NCBI RefSeq assembly: GCF_900129855.1
Contig: NZ_LT670819.1
Coordinates: forward strand, 2,170,001-2,234,000
DNA length: 64,000 nucleotides
Source: Streptomyces sp. 3214.6
GTDB lineage: Bacteria; Actinomycetota; Actinomycetes; Streptomycetales; Streptomycetaceae
Reading direction: 5' to 3'
Below are positions 8,484 through 16,293 of this stretch, one piece after another (the first letter of the stretch is position 1; each line of letters opens with the position of its first letter). The notes beneath the pieces are model-generated. The model saw nothing but the letters and a program-made list of their open reading frames with translations, had not been told where the DNA came from and ran no database searches. The position numbers and the translations under genes were made by a program.

Positions 8484-9965
8484 TCATGAACTGCCTGTTC
8501 CGGACCCGCCGGCGCGCGCCTGCAGCACCAGCCGGTCGATCTTGCCGTTGCCGTTCCTCGGCAGCGGGGAGAGGATCCGCACCTCGTCCGCCACCATGTA
8601 GCGCGGCAGGCGCTGGGAGAGGTACTGCCGCAGTGCCAGGACGCCGAGGTCACAGCCGGATCGCGGAGCCGCGAACGCCACCAGGCGGGCGTCGACTCCT
8701 TCGCCCACCGCTACCGCGGCGGCCTCCGCGACGTCGGCGTGGTTCTCCAGCACGGACTCGACCTCGCCGAGCTCGACCCGGTGGCCGCGGATCTTCACCA
8801 TCTGGTCGCGGCGCCCGACGTAGTCGAACGCGCCCTCGGGAAGGACCCGGACCAGGTCACCGGTACGGTAGGGGCCGCTGTGCGGCGGTCGGCCCCAGTA
8901 GCCGGACATCACCGTGGGGCCGTCCACGACGAGTTCGCCCTCCTCGCCCACGGTCGCGACTCCTCCGTCGTCCCGCAGCGCCCAGACCCGGTCGCCGCTC
9001 GCGGCGATGCCGATCGGCACCGGACGGTCGCGGTCCAGGTCCGCCTTCGTGACCTCGTGGTAGGTGCACACGTTGGTCTCGGTCGGGCCGTAGAGGTTCA
9101 TCATCCGCGCACCGGTCCAGCCGGCCAGGTCGCGGAGTTGCGCGATGGGGAACGGCTCACCCGCGAACAGGACGGTGTGCAGCGTCTCGGGCGCCGGACG
9201 GTCGAGGAGTCCGCCGTGCCGCATCATCACCGCGAGGGCGGACGGCACCGAGTACCAGACGCCGATCCGCTCGCGGTGGAGGAACTCGACGAGCTGCATC
9301 GGCGCGAAGGACAGCTCGGGGGGAACGAGATGCACCGAAGCACCGGCGCGGAACGCCACGTACAGGTCGAACACCGACAGGTCGAAGGCGAAGGGTGCGT
9401 GGTTGGCGAAGCGGTCGTCCTCATCGGGCGCCAGCAGGTCGTACGCCCAGTCGACGAAAGCCCGTGCGTTCGCGTGTGTCAGGCACACGCCCTTGGGTGC
9501 GCCGGTCGACCCCGACGTGTACAGGATGTACGCCAGCTCGTCGGGGCCCGTGGCGGCGTCGACGGCCGACGCCGGCTCGTAGGGGCCGTCGAGCTCCTCG
9601 TAGCGGACGTCCGGGCCCAGTTCGGCGGAGATCCGTGGAATCCGTGCGCCGTCGGTCAGGACGACGCGCGCCGCGCAGTCCCTGGCGATGGCCGCGACCC
9701 GGGCCACCGGGCTGCTGCCGTCGACGGGCACATAGGCGGCACCGAGCCTGAGGACGGCCTGCGTCGCCGCCACCGTCGCCGGGCTCTTGCCCGCCCAGAG
9801 CACGACACGGTCACCGCGCCGGACGCCCTGACGGGCGAGCCTGGCGGCGATCGCGTCGGCCGCGGCATCGAGCTCGCCGTAGGTGAGGGCGCCGGACGGC
9901 CCGCTCACGGCCGGCGCGTCGGGCCTGCGTGCGGCGGCCTCGATGACGAGTTGATGGAGGGTCAC
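8484..9965 (-). CDS. Amino-acid adenylation enzyme, L-proline type (PltF/RedM-like)
   Basis: Activates an amino acid with ATP and loads it on the neighbouring PCP. 493 aa, a free-standing A domain. Core motifs: LYTSGSTGAPKG (A3), APFAFDLSVFD (A4 region), NLYGPTE (A5), YRTGD (A7) and NGNGKID with the catalytic Lys (A10). The A4 region and its place beside a prolyl-PCP-type dehydrogenase point to proline; specificity is inferred, not proven. It starts with GTG at 9965, and this codon overlaps the dehydrogenase stop as GTGA, so the two genes are translationally coupled. Confidence 0.92.
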   Translation of the reverse strand: MTLHQLVIEAAARRPDAPAVSGPSGALTYGELDAAADAIAARLARQGVRRGDRVVLWAGKSPATVAATQAVLRLGAAYVPVDGSSPVARVAAIARDCAARVVLTDGARIPRISAELGPDVRYEELDGPYEPASAVDAATGPDELAYILYTSGSTGAPKGVCLTHANARAFVDWAYDLLAPDEDDRFANHAPFAFDLSVFDLYVAFRAGASVHLVPPELSFAPMQLVEFLHRERIGVWYSVPSALAVMMRHGGLLDRPAPETLHTVLFAGEPFPIAQLRDLAGWTGARMMNLYGPTETNVCTYHEVTKADLDRDRPVPIGIAASGDRVWALRDDGGVATVGEEGELVVDGPTVMSGYWGRPPHSGPYRTGDLVRVLPEGAFDYVGRRDQMVKIRGHRVELGEVESVLENHADVAEAAAVAVGEGVDARLVAFAAPRSGCDLGVLALRQYLSQRLPRYMVADEVRILSPLPRNGNGKIDRLVLQARAGGSGTGSS

Positions 9966-11101
9966 AGGCCTGCCTCTCTCGCGATGAGCTCCAGCTGGAT
10001 CTCGGTCGTCCCGGAGAAGACGGTGGTGGGCAGGCAGTCGCGCAGCTGCTCCTCGATCCCGGTGTCAGCCAGGTAGCCGGCCGAGCCGAACAGCTGCATG
10101 GCGTCCAGGCTGTTGGCGACCGCGGCCTCGGAGACGGCGGTCTTCGCCATGGCGATCGCGGTGACGTCCGTACGGCCCTGGTCGAGCAGCCAGCAGGCGC
10201 GGTACAGAAGCAGCCGCGCGCTCTCCAGCCGCTGCCGCATCCGGGCGATCCGGTGCGACACCGCCTGGAACCCGGAGATCTTCCGCCCGAACTGACGCCG
10301 TCGGGTCGTACGGCTGACGCACTCGGCCAGCTGCCGTTCCATCAGCCCCAGGTAGGCGGCGAACAGACAGCCGCGCTCCCACGCCATGGAGTGCTGGAAG
10401 ATCGCCCCGCCGCTGCCCTCGGCACCGAGCAGATACCGAGCCGGTACGACGCAGTCCTCGAACCGCACGCGCGCCGCCAGGCAGCCGTTCAGCCCCATCT
10501 TGCGCAGCGGCGGACCCACGACGACGCCGTCGAGCTCCCGCGGCACGGCGAACGCCGAGACGCCCAGGAACCCGGCGGACGGGTCCGTGACCGCATACGT
10601 CACGAACACGTCCGCGACCGGGGCATTGCTGACGAAGGACTTCTCCCCCGCCAGCACATACCCCTCGCCCGTGCGGGTGGCGGTGGTACGGATCCGCCCG
10701 ATGTCCGAGCCCGCCTCGTCCTCGGTCATGGCGTTCCCGGCGATCAGGTCGCCCGCCGCCATGCCCGTCAGCAGCTCCCTGGCCGCCTCGTCCGTCCCGA
10801 ACTCCCGGACGGGCACGGCACACGACAGCAGGTGCGCCGCGACCCCGAACACCAGGCCCATGTCGGAGCAGGAGCGGCCGAACGCCTCGAGGCCCAGCGC
10901 CGTGTCCAGCGCCCCCAGCCCCGCCCCGCCGTGCTGCTCGGACAGACACAGTCCCGTCAGTCCGACGCCCGCCGCGTCCTTCCAGGCAAGCCGCACCAGC
11001 TCCGGGTCGGCGGACGTCACATGCTCGGCGAACCGCTCGGCGACAGCCGCGCCGATGCCGGCGCAGCGTTCACGCTGAATAGGTGACAGCTCGAAGTCCA
11101 T
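9962..11101 (-). CDS. L-prolyl-[PCP] dehydrogenase, acyl-CoA dehydrogenase family (PltE/RedW-like)
   Basis: An FAD enzyme that oxidises prolyl-S-PCP to pyrrolyl-2-carboxyl-S-PCP. 379 aa, normal family length. Visible: N-terminal helical domain, AMTEDEAGSDI (FAD/substrate loop), LAGEKSFVSNAPVADVF, and HSMAWERG with Glu242 at the position of the catalytic base of isovaleryl-CoA-type dehydrogenases; the C-terminus has FSGTTEIQLELIAREAG. ATG start. It is first in the tight gene run dehydrogenase, adenylation, PCP, halogenase and has its own 277-bp upstream region with phased repeats. Family assignment is firm; prolyl specificity is inferred from the neighbours. Confidence 0.92.
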   Translation of the reverse strand: MDFELSPIQRERCAGIGAAVAERFAEHVTSADPELVRLAWKDAAGVGLTGLCLSEQHGGAGLGALDTALGLEAFGRSCSDMGLVFGVAAHLLSCAVPVREFGTDEAARELLTGMAAGDLIAGNAMTEDEAGSDIGRIRTTATRTGEGYVLAGEKSFVSNAPVADVFVTYAVTDPSAGFLGVSAFAVPRELDGVVVGPPLRKMGLNGCLAARVRFEDCVVPARYLLGAEGSGGAIFQHSMAWERGCLFAAYLGLMERQLAECVSRTTRRRQFGRKISGFQAVSHRIARMRQRLESARLLLYRACWLLDQGRTDVTAIAMAKTAVSEAAVANSLDAMQLFGSAGYLADTGIEEQLRDCLPTTVFSGTTEIQLELIAREAGL

Positions 11102-11234
11102 CAGTCGTTTTCCGGTGTGTATTCGACCGTTGCCAATTCAATCCCCCCGGAGACCGTATGCGGAAAGTGAGATGCAGCGACATTTGATTTATGTGGCCCG
11201 GTACACTCGGCAACGTTATGTTCCGGGCGAGCGG

Positions 11235-11306
11235 ACCCCAACCCTTACCGCACCCTTAAGCGAAGAAAGGTGGGGCTAGGGGTGCGGCTAGGGGTGCGGT
11301 AGGGGT
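11235..11306. promoter_or_regulatory. Phased heptamer array upstream of the prolyl dehydrogenase operon
   Basis: ACCCTTA occurs at 11241 and 11252 (11-bp period). TAGGGGT, nearly its inverse, occurs at 11277, 11289 and 11300 (12- and 11-bp periods). The two groups can also pair as an imperfect stem. Heptamers at 11-bp spacing are the known layout of SARP-type activator sites; the regulator is not in the window. Because the array lies between the thioesterase stop and the dehydrogenase start, a terminator role is possible too. Confidence 0.5.
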
Positions 11307-11378
11307 TTCGGTCAAGACGCAATCGACGTACGGTCCGCGCGAGAGACCGCGAAGAATTCCGGGAGACGCACGGACGCG

Positions 11379-12155
11379 TCAGGCACGACCCGTCTCCTGC
11401 CGTACTCCGGAGAGCACGGACGAGATCACGTCGGACACCCCGGCCCGGCAGTCGTCCAGATAGAAGTGGCCGCCCGGGAAGATCCGCATGTCGAACCGGC
11501 CGAGCGTGTGCCCCGACCAGGCCGCCGCGTCGTCGACGGACGCCCTGGGGTCGCTGTCCCCGACCAGCGCGGTGATGTCGCACGACAGGGGTGGCCCGGC
11601 GTCGTACCGGTATGTCTCGATGGCCCGGTAGTCGGCGCGGACCGTCGGCAGGACGAGGTTCAGCAGCTCCTCGTCCGCCAGGATGCGCGGGTCCGTGCCG
11701 CCCAGCGCGCGCATCTCCGCGACGAACGCGGCCGTGCTCGCCCGGTGCAGCTCCTCGTGCCGCACCAGGGAGGGTGCCCGCCGGCCGGAGACGAACAGAT
11801 GCGCCGGGGCGGCCCCCTCCTCCCGGGCGATCCTGCGCGCCACCTCGAAGGCGAGGATCGCTCCCATGCTGTGGCCGAAGAACGCGAACGGCTCCCCCAG
11901 CCGCGGCCGGATCGCCGCATGGATCCGGTCGGCCAGTTCGGGGATGCTGCGGACGCAGGGCTCGCCACCGCGGTCCTGGCGGCCCGGGTACTGCAGGGCC
12001 AGCACCTCGATGTCCCGAGGCAGCGACCTCGACCACGAGTAGAAGTAACTGGCGGCGCCGCCCGCGTGGGGGAAACAGAACAGACGCATACCTTCCGGCG
12101 CCTCGCGGTGGACGCGGATCCAACTGTCGTCGTCGGTATTTCCCAATGCCCTCAC
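11379..12155 (-). CDS. Type II (editing) thioesterase
   Basis: An alpha/beta hydrolase that clears aberrant acyl groups from PKS/NRPS carrier proteins. 258 aa, typical length. Motifs: FPHAGGAASYF (oxyanion region), GHSMGA with nucleophile Ser, VGDSDPRA for the acidic residue and FPGGHFYL for the catalytic His. GTG start at 12155. A GGAAAG lies right against it, so the start is slightly uncertain; ATG at 12089 would cut into the conserved N-terminus. It is upstream of the dehydrogenase operon on the same strand but 277 nt away. Confidence 0.93.
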   Translation of the reverse strand: MRALGNTDDDSWIRVHREAPEGMRLFCFPHAGGAASYFYSWSRSLPRDIEVLALQYPGRQDRGGEPCVRSIPELADRIHAAIRPRLGEPFAFFGHSMGAILAFEVARRIAREEGAAPAHLFVSGRRAPSLVRHEELHRASTAAFVAEMRALGGTDPRILADEELLNLVLPTVRADYRAIETYRYDAGPPLSCDITALVGDSDPRASVDDAAAWSGHTLGRFDMRIFPGGHFYLDDCRAGVSDVISSVLSGVRQETGRA

Positions 12156-12227
12156 CTTTCCGAGCGCAGCACCCCTGGCCGATCCCTCAGTCGCGTTCGA
12201 GCCTATCCGCCGCCTTAATTCGGCGAA

Positions 12228-12245
12228 CCCCTATCAGGCCCCTAT
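12228..12245. promoter_or_regulatory. CCCCTAT direct repeat in the thioesterase / dehydrogenase divergent promoter
   Basis: CCCCTAT at 12228 and again at 12239 gives an exact 11-bp period. It is the reverse complement of ATAGGGG, so it matches the TAGGGG array at 11277-11306. It lies in the 179-bp spacer between two divergent cluster genes. A shared cluster activator is the simplest reading, but this is inference. Confidence 0.45.
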
Positions 12246-12334
12246 TGTTCGGGGCCTCGCGTTGCCCGGCATTGACGCGGTCCCTACGCTCGGACCGACG
12301 GCGCGGCAATGGACACCGCAGGCGGGACGGGCGA

Positions 12335-14437
12335 ATGCTCAGCATGGATGAAATCACCGAACTGTTGACCCGGCAGTGGAATTATCCTGACCTGGCGGAC
12401 GGCGCCGCCCTGGCCCGGCTGTGGAGAACGGCCGCGGCCCGGGGCTGGTTCGACCCCGGCGACCTCACCGACACGGTCGCGCTGGTCCGGGCCACCGGAG
12501 CGGCGGCCTGCCCGCTGCCCGTGATGGACGGCTTCGTCGCCGCGGGCCTGCTGACCGAAGCCCCGGAGACCGTGGCCCGCATCCGCGCCGCGGACGTGCG
12601 GATCGTGGTGGCGCCGGCGGACCCGGCGGCCGAGACAATACCGTTCGCGGAGGGCGGGACGGCCGCCTCACATGTCCTGGTCCTGCCGCCCGCGGGCGGG
12701 CGCGCGTCGGTGCGGCCCGTGGAGTTCGCCGTCCCCCAGCCCGGGCTGGCGTCGCCCGCCTGGGCCCGGCTCCATCTGGGCGGTCCCGAGGCCGTCGTCG
12801 ACGTCGGTCCGGAGCAGGCCGACCGGGCGCTCTCCCTGCTCCGGCTGGGCCTGACGGTACGGGCGATGGCGGCCGCGCGGCGGACTCATGACCGTTCCCT
12901 CGCCCATGCGAAGGTCCGTCGGCAGTTCGGCCGGCCGATCGGGGGGTTCGGGGCGGTCCAACAGCGTGCGGCAACCCGCGAGATCGAACTCCGCGCGGGC
13001 GAGCTCCTCATCGACGACGCCGTCCGCAGACACGGTGAGGACGCACCGGACCGGATCCTCGCCACGGAGCTCGCGGTGTGCCACGCGGTCGCTGTCGCAC
13101 CCCGCATCCAGGTCAGCGCCCATCACAACCTCGGCGCGGGCGGGTACTTCGAGGAGCATGAGGCGCCCTGGCTGTTCCGCCGGGTGCACGCCGACATCGC
13201 ACTGCTGCCGTCCTGTCCGCCACCGCTCGCAACGGTCGCCGACATCCTTCTCGGGTCCGCCGCCGGTCTGCCTGCCGTGGCGTCCACCGCGCCCGCGGCG
13301 GCGATGCGGGAACAGGTCCGCGCGTTCGGCGCCGAACACCGCACCGACGCCCGGGAGTTCGCCAAGGGCGACGATCCCGCGCTGGTGGCTGCCATGTCCG
13401 CGCGGAAGTGGTTCGGGATGACCTGGCCCACCGCCGACGGCGGCCGCCACGCCACGCTCGCCGAGCAGCTGGCCCTCCAGGACGAGACCGCCTATCACCA
13501 ACTGCCGGTCGCCCACGCGATGGCTGCCGTCTCGGTGGTCGGCGCTCCCGTCGTCACCTACGGAACGTCCGAGCAGAAGGCGACGTATCTGCCCCGGATC
13601 CAGGACGGCACCCTGACCTTCTGCCTGGGCTACAGCGAGCCCGAGGCGGGGTCCGATCTCGCGTCTTTGACCACGACCGCGATCCGGGACGGCGACGACT
13701 GGGTGATCAACGGGACGAAGTCCTGGATCGCCAACGCGCACACGGCGCAGTACATCTGGCTGGCCGTACGCACGGACGTGGACGCGAAGCTGCCGCTGGC
13801 CGGGATCAGCATGTTCATGGTGCCGATGGCGTCCGCGGGGATCAGCACGGAGCAGCACCAGGCGCTGTCCGGGCAGATCTGCTGCACGGTGACCTTCGAC
13901 GACGTCCGGGTGAGCGACTCCGCGCGGATCGGCCCGGTCAACCGCGGCTGGCAGGTCATCACGGACACCCTGACCGGTGAACGGCTGCTGCTGGCCAGCG
14001 ATATCGCCGGGATGTGCCGTCGGCAGTTCGACGAACTGCTGGCCGCAGGCCGTGCCGATCCGGACCGTGTGCTCGGCCCGCCCGGGTCGGCCGGGCGAGC
14101 CAGGCTGAGCGGCATGGCCGTCCAGGTCCAGGCGGTGAACGTCCTGCTCGCCGAGGCGGCCGAGCAGGCGGAACGGGCCGAGCGGGCCGAGCGCGGTGCG
14201 GCGCACACCGCGCGCCTCGCCGCGGCCATGGCCGGCGTGCTGGCCGCCGAGGCGGCGGAGCAGCTCAGCCGCGACGCCCTGGAGATCCTCGGTCCCGCGG
14301 CGGCCCTGCACACACCGGACGCCCCCGGCGCGGGCATCTTCGAGCTGGGCCTGCGCCTGTCCGTCCTGGCCTTCCTCGGCGGCGGCACCAACGACGTGCA
14401 GCGCGGGCTGATCGCCCGAGGCCTCGGCCTGAACTGA
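12335..14437 (+). CDS. Fused two-domain acyl-CoA dehydrogenase
   Basis: 700 aa, about twice the usual ~380 residues. Two acyl-CoA dehydrogenase units lie in tandem. The first (1-330) keeps the C-terminal helical bundle (KVRRQFGRPIGGFGAVQQRAA) but has a shortened N-terminal part. The second (330-700) is complete, with LGYSEPEAGSDLAS, INGTKSWIANAHTA, DTLTGERLLLASD and FLGGGTNDVQRGLIARGLG. ATG at 12335, preceded by GGGACGG; a second ATG at 12344 is possible. Divergent from the thioesterase and at the cluster edge. It may introduce unsaturation in an acyl-S-carrier or acyl-CoA precursor; the substrate is unknown. Confidence 0.88.
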   Translation: MLSMDEITELLTRQWNYPDLADGAALARLWRTAAARGWFDPGDLTDTVALVRATGAAACPLPVMDGFVAAGLLTEAPETVARIRAADVRIVVAPADPAAETIPFAEGGTAASHVLVLPPAGGRASVRPVEFAVPQPGLASPAWARLHLGGPEAVVDVGPEQADRALSLLRLGLTVRAMAAARRTHDRSLAHAKVRRQFGRPIGGFGAVQQRAATREIELRAGELLIDDAVRRHGEDAPDRILATELAVCHAVAVAPRIQVSAHHNLGAGGYFEEHEAPWLFRRVHADIALLPSCPPPLATVADILLGSAAGLPAVASTAPAAAMREQVRAFGAEHRTDAREFAKGDDPALVAAMSARKWFGMTWPTADGGRHATLAEQLALQDETAYHQLPVAHAMAAVSVVGAPVVTYGTSEQKATYLPRIQDGTLTFCLGYSEPEAGSDLASLTTTAIRDGDDWVINGTKSWIANAHTAQYIWLAVRTDVDAKLPLAGISMFMVPMASAGISTEQHQALSGQICCTVTFDDVRVSDSARIGPVNRGWQVITDTLTGERLLLASDIAGMCRRQFDELLAAGRADPDRVLGPPGSAGRARLSGMAVQVQAVNVLLAEAAEQAERAERAERGAAHTARLAAAMAGVLAAEAAEQLSRDALEILGPAAALHTPDAPGAGIFELGLRLSVLAFLGGGTNDVQRGLIARGLGLN

Positions 14438-14626
14438 CCGCGGCGAAGTGTGCCCGCGTCGAGGAACCCCCTGCGGCACTCACTCGGCGTGGCTACGGCA
14501 GGGTCGCGCCGCCCGGGATCGTGCCGGGGGATCGGCCGCGCGTGACGCGACCCGGATCCGGCGGACGCTGAAAGGGTTCGCGTATCGACCGGCGGTCGCG
14601 TCGCGCGGCACACCGGCCGGGGTGGG

Positions 14627-16180
14627 TCAGCGGCCCGCGGCGAGGGGATTGGGCAACGGCAGGTAGCGGGCGTCCGCCCCGTCCGCGCCCGTCCAGCGCA
14701 GCAGCAGGTTCGTCTTGCCGGGCAGGGTGGACGCGGTGAGCAGGGCGGCGGCCTCGGGGAGATCGTGGCGGGCCAGCTCACGGCGGACGGCGGGCCAGGG
14801 GTCGACGCCGGGGTGGTGTGCGGCAAGGGCCGCGGCGACCTCCCAGAGGTGGTTCACGACCAGGCAGTACACCAGCCGCTCCCAGCCGGCCGCCCGCTCC
14901 ACGTCCGGCAGCAGTTTCACGCCCTCGGCGTCCCGGAACAGGGCCTGCACGGGGGTGCCGTCGGCGTCGACGGCGACCAGGGTGTTCTGCAGATGCGCCT
15001 CCAGGACGACGCCGTGGTCGGCGAAGACCTGGAGCGCCGGCGGGACGACGACGGCCAGGTAGGCCTCCCACCAGGCGGCCGGGTCCGCGGTGGCGGCCAG
15101 AGGGCTGCCGTCGAAGCCCTCCACGAGGCCCGCGGCGAGCAGCGGGGTCGCGCCGGGCAGCAGGTGGTCGTCCAGGCCGTCACGGACCAGGACGGCGAGC
15201 TCCTCGAAGGCGAAGGCGGCGGTGCGGTAGCCGCGGTCGCTCAGCCAGGCGGCCGGTGCGCGGACCGCCCGCCCGTCGTCGGCGAGCGCCGCGAAGGCGT
15301 GGGCCGCGGCCGCGTCGGTGCGGCGCAGTTTCAGCAGGTCGTGGCGCCACAGTCGGCGGATGTCGTTGGTGATGCGGACGTCGAGGCTGAACTTCAGACA
15401 CAGATCGCGCTCGGGCGCGTACACGGTGCGTACGGCGGCCGTCGGCCAGGCCTCGAAGTCGGTTGTGCCGAGCCGCAGCAGCCGGCCGTCGGCGAAGGCG
15501 GGCGCGAGCCGCGGGCCGGCCAGGTCGAGCTGCCAGGGGTGGGCGGGCAGCAGCCGGTAGCCGGGCGGCGCCTCGCCGAGCGCGTCCAGCGCGCAGGTGT
15601 CACCCTCCTCGACGACCAGATCCTCACGCAGGCCCAGCACGACCAGCGGGAACCGGGCGTGCGCCTCGGGGGCGTACGGCAGCCAGCCTGCGTGCGGGCC
15701 GCCGCCGCGCGCCTTGGGGGCGGGGTGGTGGGGGTGGCCGGTGATCAGTGCCTGCTCGGAACGCAGGTAGCGGGAGTCCGGCGGGGTGGCACGCGCGCGT
15801 GCGGTGAGCAGCGCGGCCACCGCGTCCCTGCTGTCGATCATCTCGGCGGGCAGCTCGTGGTTGGACAGCCCGGTGTGCCGGCGCAGCACGTCGCCTGCCA
15901 GTTTGACGAGCTCGGGGTGGCCGAGGCGGTGCCAGACGCCCGCCGCGTACACCTCGGGGTCGGCGGGCCGCCGGGCCCCGCGCACCCGCAGCAGACGGTC
16001 ACCGGGCAGCCGGTACACGAGCCGGTCGTCGTCTCCCGGCGGTTCCGGCAGCGGTTGCGCGACCTCCCGCAGGAGGCAGTTGAGCAGCGGCGCGGCCGCG
16101 TAGGCGTCGGCGCGCTCGGCGACGCCGTCGGCGGGCGCCTCGGCGTCGGCGGGCGGAGGTATGAGGTCCACGCGATCCAC
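14627..16180 (-). CDS. NRPS-independent siderophore (NIS) synthetase, IucA/IucC family
   Basis: Condenses a carboxylate (citrate, succinyl or similar) with an amine or hydroxylamine using ATP. 517 aa, slightly short for the family. Signature ITGHPHHPAPKARGG (ATP-binding region), LLPAHPWQ, and a C-terminal LPGKTNLLLRW followed by a LPLPNPL tail. GTG start at 16180 with AGGGAA upstream. The gene is divergent from a second family member 113 bp away; the spacer has no sequence resembling the palindromic actinobacterial iron box. No transporter or amine-hydroxylating gene is adjacent, so the molecule made cannot be named. Confidence 0.92.
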   Translation of the reverse strand: MDRVDLIPPPADAEAPADGVAERADAYAAAPLLNCLLREVAQPLPEPPGDDDRLVYRLPGDRLLRVRGARRPADPEVYAAGVWHRLGHPELVKLAGDVLRRHTGLSNHELPAEMIDSRDAVAALLTARARATPPDSRYLRSEQALITGHPHHPAPKARGGGPHAGWLPYAPEAHARFPLVVLGLREDLVVEEGDTCALDALGEAPPGYRLLPAHPWQLDLAGPRLAPAFADGRLLRLGTTDFEAWPTAAVRTVYAPERDLCLKFSLDVRITNDIRRLWRHDLLKLRRTDAAAAHAFAALADDGRAVRAPAAWLSDRGYRTAAFAFEELAVLVRDGLDDHLLPGATPLLAAGLVEGFDGSPLAATADPAAWWEAYLAVVVPPALQVFADHGVVLEAHLQNTLVAVDADGTPVQALFRDAEGVKLLPDVERAAGWERLVYCLVVNHLWEVAAALAAHHPGVDPWPAVRRELARHDLPEAAALLTASTLPGKTNLLLRWTGADGADARYLPLPNPLAAGR

Positions 16181-16293
16181 TGGTTCCCTGGTTCCCTACG
16201 GTTCTTCCGGGCGGAGACGATCAGTATCGCTGTCGTCACGGCCCTCCGTGACGTCGTACCCGTACCACCAGCCCGTACCCCAGGAGCCCACCC

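Noticed and set aside
14438..14626. Terminator between the fused dehydrogenase and the NIS gene
   Set aside because: Only short, weak inverted repeats are present; no stem like those after other genes.
16181..16293. Iron box between the NIS synthetases
   Set aside because: No palindrome resembling the actinobacterial iron box was found in the spacer.
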